From assembly GCF_001641265.1 (NCBI RefSeq), contig NW_020167522.1, positions 1,178,001 to 1,242,000 on the forward strand: a stretch of DNA of 64,000 bases. Direction: 5' to 3'. The notes under the pieces were generated by a model that was not told the origin of the DNA, did not search any database, and saw only the letters and a program-made list of their open reading frames with translations. Positions 1-9,027 of the stretch are shown one piece after another (position 1 is the first letter of the stretch; every line of letters begins with the position of its first letter). Source of the stretch: Pseudogymnoascus destructans (Eukaryota > Ascomycota > Leotiomycetes > Thelebolales > Thelebolaceae). The position numbers and the translations under genes are program-made.

Positions 1-727
1 GCCAAAGAGGGCAGATACCGCTACAACCACCTATGCTATAAAGAAGCTCTATGGCACACAGCAATTCAAGGACCTCATATCTGCTCTAAACAAGACAAAC
101 AAGTCTAGGCAAAGAAGGACGAAGTGAGACTAAAACGGTAAGACTCTCTACCTTCCTTATAGTAATAATTATAGTAACCAAGAAACAGTGTTAGAGATGG
201 AGTCCATGCGAGTATTGTCGAGCAGAACCTTGGGATTAGAGCAGGCGGTAGGGCATATGCACATTGGGACGATAACAACATGGCTTAGGAAACTGAGTGG
301 GAAGAAGATGATGTTATTCAAGAAGCGATGTGGAGGGAAGACGAGAAGGCCAGTGGTTATAGGAAGGCAGACCTTAAGAACACCTAGTTGAAGCTTGAGG
401 GACAGGCCGATGATACAACCAAGGTACAATTAGCAACACTATTACAAGACTAATACTAATATAGATATAGAAATTTGAAGGCCTTGGATTCTCTATTTAG
501 CGCCGCAAGTGGAGAGCAGCATATAAGTCAACATTGAGGCTAATGAAGAAAGTCAACACTAACCTAGATTTTATCAACAACCTTCCCCTAGCAATTGACA
601 CAGAGACTAGGTAAGTCACTATAGTAATATTTATAGTAATCAGCTAACATATACAGGACTTATTATGAGAAGACCCCCCTACACCTCTATTTCACTAAGA
701 CACAGATGGCAGGTTGGCGGAACTTTG
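1..727. repeat. Degenerate transposon DNA, possibly pogo-like C-terminal remnant
   Basis: No intact gene. The first 120 bases read, with stops, as a basic lysine-rich stretch (KKLYGTQQFKDLISALNKT) resembling the region after the DDE domain of fungal pogo-type transposases; this is a weak recognition. The stretch around 620-690 (ending GAGAAGACCCCCCT) recurs almost unchanged at about 16,085-16,140, so both belong to the same dead repeat family. The next feature, a solo LTR, cuts it off. Confidence 0.35.
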
Positions 728-1662
728 TGTAATGGTGGGTGCACCAGATGTGAGAATCTAGCCACCCAAGGAAGGGATGATTTTACTAAGACAACACACT
801 GTCTTAGGAAACAGAGCCAAAGGGTTGTAGCTTAGACTATTCCACAACTCAGCAATCAGGTGTATAATGTAGTGAAGTGGTTCAGACAAGTTGTAACAAA
901 TGTTGAGTCTGAGAACTCAGGGGTAAGTCAGAGGTTAGCACCTCACTGACTTTTCAGAAACAAAGAATAACAAGATCAATGCTTGGAAGCTTGGAAAAGA
1001 CATAGAAGTATGTGATAGTTGATTTACTGTATTGTCTGCTTGCCCTTTCTTAAGGAAAGGGCAATCCTATTTATGCCAAAGGAGTGTAGTTCTCTCATTT
1101 TCCAAGACTTTCCATGCTAACCAGGCTTGGTAACTGTATTAGAAATTAATTGTGACTGACAACTAGCTTGCTAATCATGTAGTGAACGTAAGAGAAACCC
1201 ATAGAACCATCTCTTGGGTTCCTAGCCTATAGGAAGTGAAAAGCAGGTCCAAGGTCAGAGTACCTATAGATAAATTATGTCATAACTTAACCAATCTTGT
1301 GGGTAATTAAGGAGCGATGACGTGTAATGAATCATAGAGGGTTGTAGAAGCTTCTAGAGCTATCGTTCATGTTCCTAGGCCTCTAGTTGGTAGATATATG
1401 CCATGTGGTAGTATTGGCCCACCCCCTTAAGGAGGAGATTTTCTTAATAACTTGTTCAATGAGTGTTCAAATGATATGCCGTGATGTATGTAGCATAAAC
1501 AGATGTAGTAGAAGAGTTTGCAGCAATCGTTGAGTAGTATTGCTTCTGTTGTTGGTGTGATAAGCCAAGATATGTATGGTGACTTGTAGGTTTGAGGAGG
1601 AGATTTCTAAGTTTGCTCTTGAGTTTGATAGCAAACTGAGTGCAACGAATGTCAGTATGACA
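728..1662 (+). mobile_element. Solo LTR, family LTR-A (935 bp)
   Basis: Starts TGTAATGGTGGGTGCACC and ends GTCAGTATGACA, the TG...CA form of a retrotransposon LTR. It aligns along its whole length with copies at 5747-6650 (minus), 28329-29267, 56102-57037 and 58069-58962. Its closest relative is 56102-57037, with which it shares a segment after position 1140 that the other copies lack. The flanking 5-mers are CTTTG and CTTAC, not an exact duplication, so this copy may come from recombination between two elements. Confidence 0.85.
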
Positions 1663-1770
1663 CTTACTGGGACTGGTCCAAGTACGCGAACAAGCTGCTC
1701 TTGGCCAATCCTTTGATTGACGGCTCCACCACGTCCATGTCAGGGTAACGGCAAGTATATTAGAGCGTTT
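1663..1770 (+). pseudogene. Tyrosinase gene fragment
   Basis: Directly after the LTR the plus strand reads YWDWSKYANKLLLANPL and then, past IDGS, TTSMSG; one extra base then shifts the frame, after which NGKYI follows. This matches the copper-oxidase tyrosinase family around the CuB-side YWDW motif and the downstream 'FDGS.TSMSGNG' block. Only about 35 codons survive between two solo LTRs, so it is a relic of a melanin-type tyrosinase gene broken up by retrotransposons, not a functional gene. Confidence 0.6.
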
Positions 1771-1783
1771 TAGCAGTCTCTGA

Positions 1784-2022
1784 TGTAAGGACACAGGGCA
1801 CCCAGCTCACAGTAATAGCATATGAGAGTGCGAGTCGGAGGCTAAACAGATGCTCTCCTATAGGTCTACTACGAAGGATACAAAAAAGATGAAGAGAGGA
1901 ATCCGTTGGGTCAATCTCCTTAAGTACCTGAAACGGGTCCGACTCGGCTAACCTGCCTTCACTCTCACCACGTGACCGTAACCTGTCCGACTCAGATCCT
2001 TTCCATCACTGAGGGACAGGCA
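1784..2022 (-). mobile_element. Solo LTR, family LTR-B
   Basis: Begins TGTAAGGACACAGGGCACCC, the reverse complement of the LTR-B end seen at 27441-27450. It carries the family's internal TACCTGAAACGGGTCCGACTCGG block. The preceding bases TCTGA recur at 2024-2028, so the last few LTR bases seem lost while the target duplication survives. Confidence 0.75.
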
Positions 2023-2790
2023 TATCTGACAGGCTCTGGCTTTACATTGCCTGATCAGGCCATGCCAAGCTGACCTAGAATATATTAGTATTAGAGCATA
2101 CGTAATCCTGTTTAGTGCTTACTGTAGTCCACTGTAAGGCCTAAATAGGCAATATAAAATGAGTTGGAATCGAGGCTTTGAAAAGTTGTGATCTTCATGA
2201 TTTTCGTGAGTTCACCTATGACATGACATGGGAAATTACTAGTAAATTGTATGTAATTCTCCCCTTCCAGCCATACTCCCTACGGCGTTCCCTTTGTAAT
2301 CCCCTGCGTGACATAGAGCCCTTTGTTCCCTCTGTAAAATACTGGCCTTTGATAAATTTTTCTACTTCAGTAAGTGCTTTGGAACTGGGCGGGTAGGGGG
2401 AGGTGGTGGCAGGCGCCAAAAAATATATACATATAGGTACTTCTATTGCCATACAAATATATATGCAAATGGAAGTACCTATATATACCCTCCCAAGCCC
2501 ATCGAGGTATTTCCTTCTCTTGTCGATTTCCCGCTGTACTACTCAGTAGAGACTCTTGTGGTCTTTACCAGTCTCCCTTTTGAAATCGGCCTGTATATAA
2601 GACCAGAATGTAGTCTTCCACCCTGGTCGAAATGCTTCGGCGTTTCGATTGCAAAGTTGGAAGAGGACCAGTACTTCATTCTTCGTTAGGGGTGTTATTT
2701 TTGCTTGAGAGCCTTGAGGATCGCAACTTTTTATGCGCTGCCGGCTTGAGACTTGTGGAGAGTTCCATTGCAGCCAGCAATAGAGCGTTT
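2023..2790. other. Intergenic, no gene recognised
   Basis: No convincing coding sequence on either strand. A 13-bp inverted repeat (ATATAGGTACTTC, arms 2431-2443 and 2472-2484) flanks an AT-rich loop. The 14-mer TAGAGCGTTTTAGC occurs both at 1761 and at 2781. Confidence 0.5.
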
Positions 2791-2793
2791 TAG

Positions 2794-3055
2794 CTGTTAC
2801 GATATCAAGTGCGCCTTGCAGCTCGAGTGGGGGTTCAGGGGTGTGGGGAGCTTTCCGGGGTTGGAGCGAAGTTTTCAGTTGTGGAGTGAATTCTCAGAAC
2901 TGGTCTCTGCTAAAGAGAATTCACTCCACAACAACATAGCTGTATATAGATCGAGCCACTGCTCGAGTGCTCCTCTTCTCTTTCCTTTCTTCTCTAGATT
3001 GAGTTTAATTCATAATACCCAACTGGCGCCCTATGCCTTGGTGAACCGTGACACC
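2794..3055 (+). repeat. Diverged LTR-C-like sequence
   Basis: Begins TGTTACGATATCAAG and ends with a segment (ACTGGCGCCCTATGCC... GTGAACCGTGACACC) that resembles the end of the 4037-4291 LTR. The shared part includes the pyrimidine-rich TTCTCTTTCC tract. It lies immediately 5' of gypsy integrase remnants, so it is probably part of the same broken element. An 18-bp perfect hairpin (2878-2895 / 2915-2932) sits inside it. Confidence 0.5.
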
Positions 3056-3072
3056 GTGCTTCGTAGGTCAAG

Positions 3073-3936
3073 AAGGCACTATAGCAGAAGCCACAGCGCA
3101 GTTACTACTCTGGCAATGCCAAATTCAATTATTTCAGACAGAGGCCCCCAGTTTGTGGCTACAGTATGGAAACCCTTATGCAAAGTTTGGAAAATCACAA
3201 CAAAACTATCTACAGCATCCCACCCTAAAACAGATGGCTAGACTAAGAGGTGTAATGATACTTGCAAGCTTATGTTAACTACCTACAAGACAACTGGGTT
3301 GGATACCTCTGCATGGCAGAATTTGCAGCAAATGCTCTTCCATCAGACTTAACAAAAGTTAGCCCTTTTTTTGCAAACAAGGGTTTCGAGCTAAGAATGA
3401 GCTTCAATATAGAGAATAGAGAGTTCCAAACTACCTTACAAGAACACAAGGACATAGCTCAAAGCATAAAAGATATTTGGGAATTTCTACAAGATCAAAT
3501 TACACTCTCTCAATCTCGGATGGAGACTGTAGCGAACCAGAACAGAAAACCTTCACTAAGATATTAAATTAGAGACAGAGTATGGCTATCTACTCAAAAT
3601 ATCAAAACCTAGAGGCCATCTAAAAAGCTTGATTATAAGCAAGTTGGTCCATTTAAGATTCTAGAACAAATTGGACAAGTGGCATATCGGCTAGAACTAC
3701 TAGCAAGTATAAAGATACATCCTGTTTTTCACAGCAACTTGTTAAGACTTGATTCAAATGATGCACTACAAGGCCAACACCATGAACCACCACCTCTAAT
3801 TATCATAGAAGATGAACTTGAATGGGAAGTTGAAGAAATCCTTAATTCTAAACACCTACGGAAGAAGTTGTTCTATATGGCAGCATGGAAGAACCACCCA
3901 CTAGACAACACTTAGTATCCTGCTGCAAATTTCAAC
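3073..3936 (+). pseudogene. Ty3/gypsy integrase and chromodomain remnant
   Basis: Three frames joined by frameshifts and stops read: integrase core (NSIISDRGPQFVATVWK, then HPKTDG followed by a TAG where gypsy integrases have Q), the integrase C-terminal part (NYLQDNWVGYLCMAEFA, KVSPFFANKGFE), the 'HPVFHSNLLR' block, and a chromodomain-like end (EWEVEEILNSKHLRKKLFY). Gag, protease, RT and RNase H are absent. The CAG-to-TAG change at the Q position and the AT-rich codons fit C-to-T mutation. The 3' LTR at 4037 follows, with a G-rich polypurine tract (4022-4033) between. Confidence 0.85.
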
Positions 3937-4036
3937 AATGCTCCTGAACTCACACAAGCTTTCTACTGAAAATACCCATACCACAATGATTCTACTCTTA
4001 ATCAGGAGATCAATCTTAATTAGGGGGGGGGGGTAG

Positions 4037-4291
4037 TGTTACGATCGCTGCTTACAGCTTATGGCTGCTTATAACTGCTTATGGCTGCTTATAGCTGCTT
4101 ATGGCTGCTAGCGATTAGGGCAACAAGTACACATAGTAGCCACCAAGGTTATATGGAACCGCTAAGCGTACAGCTGTATATAATGAGGGATAGCCTCATT
4201 TACTTCCTTCCCTTCTTCTTCTTCTCTCTTTAGATTCAATCGAGCTTACTTCACCTAGACTGGCACTATGACCTCCGTGACCATTGTAACA
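4037..4291 (+). mobile_element. 3' LTR of the dead gypsy copy (family LTR-C)
   Basis: Begins TGTTACGATCGCTGC and ends CCATTGTAACA. It has a run of 10-mer repeats (CTGCTTATGG-like) near the start, a TATA-like TGTATATAATGAG, and a pyrimidine-rich CTTCCCTTCTTCTTC tract. It directly follows the chromodomain remnant and polypurine tract. The same LTR architecture, with different internal repeats, forms both arms of the inverted element at 27982-29602. Confidence 0.75.
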
Positions 4292-4565
4292 CGTATCATA
4301 TATAGCAATACTAAGTCAGTGTGTATTTCAAATTCTAATATAGATCTAGTGCATATTCAGTTCTTAATACTAGCTGTATACAGGCCATATATAGGCTGTA
4401 TACTAGCTGTATATGGCTAGTATTTAAGCCTTAATACTAGCTGTATATAGCTAGTATTAAGGCTTAAAATTTGAAACAAGGGGTTTGAATAACCTCAATT
4501 AATAATTAGTTATATGCTATATATTACTACTGTTACGGCTACAGTAACGTGATGTTAGTTACAGG
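4292..4565. other. AT-rich spacer with a 19-bp palindrome
   Basis: No gene. A perfect hairpin starting TTAAGCCTTAATACTAGCT has arms 4424-4442 and 4449-4467 with a 6-nt loop; similar GCTAGTATT/AGCTGTATA words are scattered nearby. The hAT target duplication GTTACAGG ends this stretch (4558-4565). Confidence 0.5.
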
Positions 4566-4700
4566 CAGTGTTGCCCTAATACCACTTTGAATACTACTTG
4601 AGCATCCTCAAGTAGAATATTCATAATTGAAGCTTGAATACCAGTACTCGAATACCCTGAGTAGTACTCGCATATAAAATAGAAATTGATATATACTAAT

Positions 4701-7700
4701 CTAACTCTCATTATCTGCATCGCCGCCACTGTCTTCATCATTGCCTTGTGATATAACACCCCAATTCCGTAAGCAAAGTAGATATCTAAGTGTAGAAGGC
4801 ATTAGCTGGTTCTGTTTCTTTGTGATAATATCACCGCTGACACTAAATACTCGTTCTGAGTCTGCTGAGGTAGCTGGAATAGCTAGGTGGTCCTTCGCTA
4901 TACAAGCAATCAATGGATATTGGTATTGCTTACTCTGCCAATACTTGAGAATGTCCCTACCAACTGTTGGCTCCTTCATCCATCGCTTCCATTCTGGCTC
5001 AGTATCGTGATGGCTTTGTGATACATATAACTCGTCTTCTGAGTCTACATCGATATTCATAGCTTGCTCTGTATCTAGATCCTCATCTTCAATACTATTA
5101 ATAAGTTTGCTGCTCGAATATCAGACTCGCAGCCTGAATATCAGTAGAAGCAGTCCTGCCACTGTGCTTTTGCCCTGTTCCTTTTGGTTGACTGTGTGCT
5201 ATCTTTCCATATAATATTGAAGACGTTAAAATTATACCGAGGATCACAAATTGTAGCAATCGTAGAGTGACTCTGTTGCTGATTTGTTGCTAGAGTATAG
5301 TAGTCATTAAGCTTCTTTAATGCAATCAACATGGCATTGGCAATTGGGCTTCGTTCTGGTAGCAAACTTCTCATACCTTCGAGCTTCTTAATCATTCACA
5401 TATACTGTGGAACAGCGTAGTTGAGAGTTAGATAAGAAGAGCCTTGTAACTTCTCAGTTGGGCGGATAAAGATATAGAATAGCTTCAACAAGTCATGTAA
5501 CGTAGCCCAATCTACTGCAGTTAAAGCAATATCCCTCATACTAGTATCAAGTTGCTGTGACGCACACAAAGCTGTAATCAGAACTTGAAGCTTTAAAGCT
5601 ATATCAATTATTTGATAAGTTGAGCTCCAGCGAACTGGCATATCAAGTGTTAATTGACAGACTTTGATACTCGCAGCTTTGCATTAATTCTTCAATGCAT
5701 CTTTCCATCCGTGACGGTTCCGGAACACATATATATGACGCCGGAGTGTCATACTGACATTCGTTGCACTCAGTTTGCTATCAAACTCAAGAGCAAACTT
5801 AGAAATCTCCTCCTCAAACCTACAAGTAACTATACATATTTTGGCTTGTCACACCAACAACAAGAGCAATACTACTCAACGATTGCTACAATGATTCATT
5901 ACACGTCATTGCTCCTTAGTTACTGGGCCGATATGACCACATAGCATATCTCTACAACCCTCTATGATTCATTACATGACATCACTCCTTAGTTACTGGG
6001 CTAATACTACACATGACATATCTCTATCAACTAGAGGCCTAGGAACTTGAACGATAGCTCCAAAAGCTTCTACAACCATCTATGATTCATTACACGTCAT
6101 CGCTCCTTAGTTACCCACAAGATTAGTTAAGTTATGACATAATTTGTCTATAAAGGTACTCTGATCTTAGACCTCCTTTCACTTCCTATAAGCTAAGAAC
6201 CTTAGAGATGGTTCTATGGGATTCTCTTACGTCGACTACAGTTACCAAGCCTGGTTAGTCATGGAAAGTCTTGGAAAATGAGAGAACTACACTCCTTTAG
6301 CATAAATAGGATTGCCCTTTCCTTAAGAAAGGGCAAGCAGACAATACAGTAAATCGACTATCACATACTTCCACGTCTTTTCCAAGCTTCCAAGCATTGA
6401 TCTTGTTACTCCTTGTTTCTGAAAAGTCAGTGAGGTGTTAACCTCTGACTTATCCCTGAGTTCTCAGACTCAACATTTGTTACAACTTGTCTAAACCACT
6501 CCACTATATATCATACACCTGATTGCTGCATTGTGGAATAGTCTAAGCTACGACCCTTTGGCTATTTTTCCTAAGACAGTGTGTTGTCTTAGTAAAATCA
6601 TCCCTTCCTTGGGTGGCTAGATTCTCACATCTGGTGCACCCACCATTACACGGAGCTTGGCAAGAACAGTTACAATATTGTTTTCAGCAACAAGTGGTAT
6701 TCGTGCAGCCCCAATCTCAAGCCAATATGCCTCTACCCTTTCATCTGGCATTGCCTTTAAGGAAGGTAAGGCAGCTTGAACAGCAATGTTGATAATATGC
6801 CCAATACAACGTACGTCGCCTGCTTTTGCTGTAAAAGCCCATGGTTGTTTCAAGGAAATAGGGTTTATCAATGCTAGTTTCTCGTACTCTAATAGCATAG
6901 TTGTATTCGTAGACGCATTATCTCTTGTAACTGTAAAGATAGCAGGTGTAATACTGTAATCATCTGTCACATTCATCATCTGTTTGGCGAGGTATTCGCC
7001 TGAGTGGATTGGCTCTTGAAGGTGTATAACGTCAAGTATCGTAGTTCTCATTTGCCAATTATCATTTATCCAGTGCACAGTAACTGCTGCATACTCAGAA
7101 TAGTTCTGAGCGTACCAAGTATCAGTCGTTATTGCTAGTCCACCGTTCATAATATGCTGCTGTAATTCTACTTGAAGCTGTGCTTTATGATAGCAGAACA
7201 GTCGATGTAGATCCCATCCAATCGTAGTTCTACTAACTGTTAAAACCATAGGGTTTAGATGATGAACTAATTCCTGGAATGAGTGGCTTTCAACAAGGCG
7301 TAACAGCAGATTATTCGATTCCACAAAAGAGAGTACGAGCTCTCTATATTTTGACGAGCTTGGTGCGTTACTTGGTACATTACTTGGTGCTTGGTGGGGC
7401 TGGAAAAAAGCAGAACCAGAGGGTGTTGACGAGCTTCTAATTGAAGATATCTTCTCGTATTCGGCGTGCACAGATGGATGCATCTTCTTAAGATGCTTCC
7501 AAAGATTGCTCATCATCTGGTTCTTAAGTGGCTGGCTTGGCATATAGCTGCAATCAGTTTGAAGGCATTGGTATTGGATTCTAGCAGGTATTGTATCTAA
7601 TAAAGTCTGGTAGAATAGGCCTTTTGAGAAGAGTATTGATGTAGAATCAGATAATTGAACTCTTAGAGGCATATGCGGCAGCGGAATAAGGGGTGGTAGC

Positions 7701-7789
7701 TCTAAAGCATCAGACTGATACTCAGCCGGCACCGGCGACAGAGAAGAGCTGCTCATTTTCACAGTCAGGAAGTAATACAGAACGCTCAA
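4701..7789 (-). pseudogene. hAT transposase, interrupted
   Basis: From 7789 (alternative Met at 7756) the protein has a BED-like zinc finger region (CLQTDCSY... HLKKMHPSVH) and an RNase H-like catalytic fold with acidic residues in ITTDTWYAQNYSEYAAV and FTVTRDNAST. It breaks at 'VLAKLR', where the solo LTR entered. Past the LTR the frame resumes (RRHIYVFRNRHGWKDALKN, a stop, then MPVRWSSTYQI), continues through CDPRYNFNVF, and ends in the conserved hAT dimerisation domain (HLAIPATSADSERVFSVSGD). At least three nonsense codons remain after the LTR is removed, so it was already decaying or has decayed since. Confidence 0.9.
5747..6650 (-). mobile_element. Solo LTR-A inside the hAT transposase
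   Basis: Reverse complement of LTR-A (starts TGTCATACTGAC, ends GCACCCACCATTACA). It is flanked by the exact 5-bp target duplication CGGAG at 5742-5746 and 6651-6655. Taking out the LTR and one CGGAG rejoins the transposase frame, so the LTR is younger than the hAT insertion. Confidence 0.95.
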
Positions 7790-8035
7790 GGGAAGAAAGC
7801 TTCATTTATCTATTCTATTCTATGCTCAGTTACCCCTCACTGCCAAGGGCTTGGCAGTATTCGGAGGATTCGGAGTAGTATTCGGCGAGTCTCCAAGTAC
7901 TCATAAATATCACCCGAATACCAGAGTACTTGGGGACTTGCCGAATACTACTCAGGGCGAGTACTACTTGGGCAACACTGGTTACAGGGCTAGTAGGGCT
8001 AGGCTGTAGTATGACCAGGCTAGTGGATAGTTGCA

Positions 8036-8330
8036 GAAACTAGTGGATATTAGATAGTTGACATCAACTATCTAGACTATCCATAAGGCACAATGTCACT
8101 ATAGAAGTAGATGGTATTCCCTTAGATAGGAGCTTCATGCTCAACTCAATATAGTGTTCTTTACAATACTATAACATGTTAGTAACATGTTATAGTAACA
8201 TGATGTTACTTAGAAAGCCTTTGTGTTTAATCCCCTGCCTCCTCTATCAAGTCAACCTTACACAAGAAACCTCTGTGTCTTCTATTGTTTTAGAAGTTAG
8301 TGTTCCAACTACAATGACTTCACAACTATC
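8036..8330 (+). repeat. Diverged partial LTR-D
   Basis: From about 8090 the sequence (GTCACTATAGAAGTAGATGG... TAGGAGCTTCATGCTCAACTC... CCTCTGTGTCTTCTATTG) parallels the 3' two thirds of the 475-bp LTR at 8507-8981, with many substitutions. It is an older relative of the young gypsy family lying just upstream of it. Confidence 0.7.
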
Positions 8331-8340
8331 TAATGCACTA

Positions 8341-8506
8341 TTACAGCATGACAGTGAGTGATTTGACAGTGAACGGTTTAAAACCCCAAATTTGCCTATA
8401 CTTAAATGTACACTATCCTCTCCCCCTATACAAGCAAACGATTTTCAAAGGTCTAGGACCATACACCTGTTAGCTGCTACGCTATCATTCGTAACCACTA
8501 GGGCAG
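8341..8506 (+). pseudogene. hAT transposase N-terminal remnant, left part
   Basis: The frame HTPVSCYAIIRNH at about 8460-8500 continues, after skipping the gypsy element and one GGCAG duplicate, into GRLIWRYRYCLKEYLEFS at 15502 onward. Together they resemble the BED-type zinc finger (C..C...H..H) of ascomycete hAT transposases. The reading frame has stops on both sides, so the host element was dead or has decayed. Confidence 0.55.
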
Positions 8507-8981
8507 TGTTACGACGGAACAAGAAGGCTGGCCAACTACAGGACAGGAAGGAGGGAGGTCGCATGAGACCGGCCCTGGTACCTGGAGGGGCAGCGGGGAA
8601 TAGTAGTTCCGAAAGTATCACGTGACGGACTCGCAGGAGGATGAGAAGAGTCCTAAGAGTCCAGGACTCCGAGGACTCGAGTGAGTTCCTAGGAGTCCTC
8701 TAGGCACGTGATGGACTCGCAGGATGATGAGAAGAGTCCTAAGAGTCCAGGACTCCGAGGACTCGAGTGAGTTCCCAAGAGTCCACTAGGCACGACGCCA
8801 CTATATAAGTAGATAGTATTTCCTTAGATAGGAGCTTCGTGCTCAACTCAATACAGTATTTGTTATATACTAGTAACGTGTTACTTGAAGCCTTTGTGTC
8901 TGATCCCCTGCCTCCTCTGATAAGTAAACCTTTACGCAAGAGAACCTCTGTGTCTTCTATCGTTTAGAAGTCAGCGTTACA
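8507..8981 (+). repeat. 5' LTR of the young gypsy (LTR-D)
   Basis: TGTTACGACGG... to GTCAGCGTTACA. Contains two tandem 86-bp units (8619-8704 and 8705-8790), each starting with the E-box CACGTGA and carrying palindromic GAGTCC/GGACTC words. A TATA box TATATAA (8802-8808) follows, so the tandem units sit where U3 enhancer repeats would lie. Confidence 0.95.
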
Positions 8982-9027
8982 CTTTGAGCACCACTTCTAC
9001 GAGGTACCGGCTTACACACAAAGCAAC

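Larger units (their letters stand above)
4566..7980 (-). mobile_element. hAT DNA transposon with nested solo LTR
   Basis: Terminal inverted repeats CAGTGTTGCCC (4566) and GGGCAACACTG (to 7980) are flanked by an exact 8-bp target duplication GTTACAGG (4558-4565 and 7981-7988). Both the termini and the 8-bp duplication are classic for hAT elements. Removing the LTR-A copy (5747-6650) and one 5-bp duplicate gives an element of about 2.5 kb. The transposase reads on the minus strand and has several stops, so the copy is dead. Confidence 0.93.
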
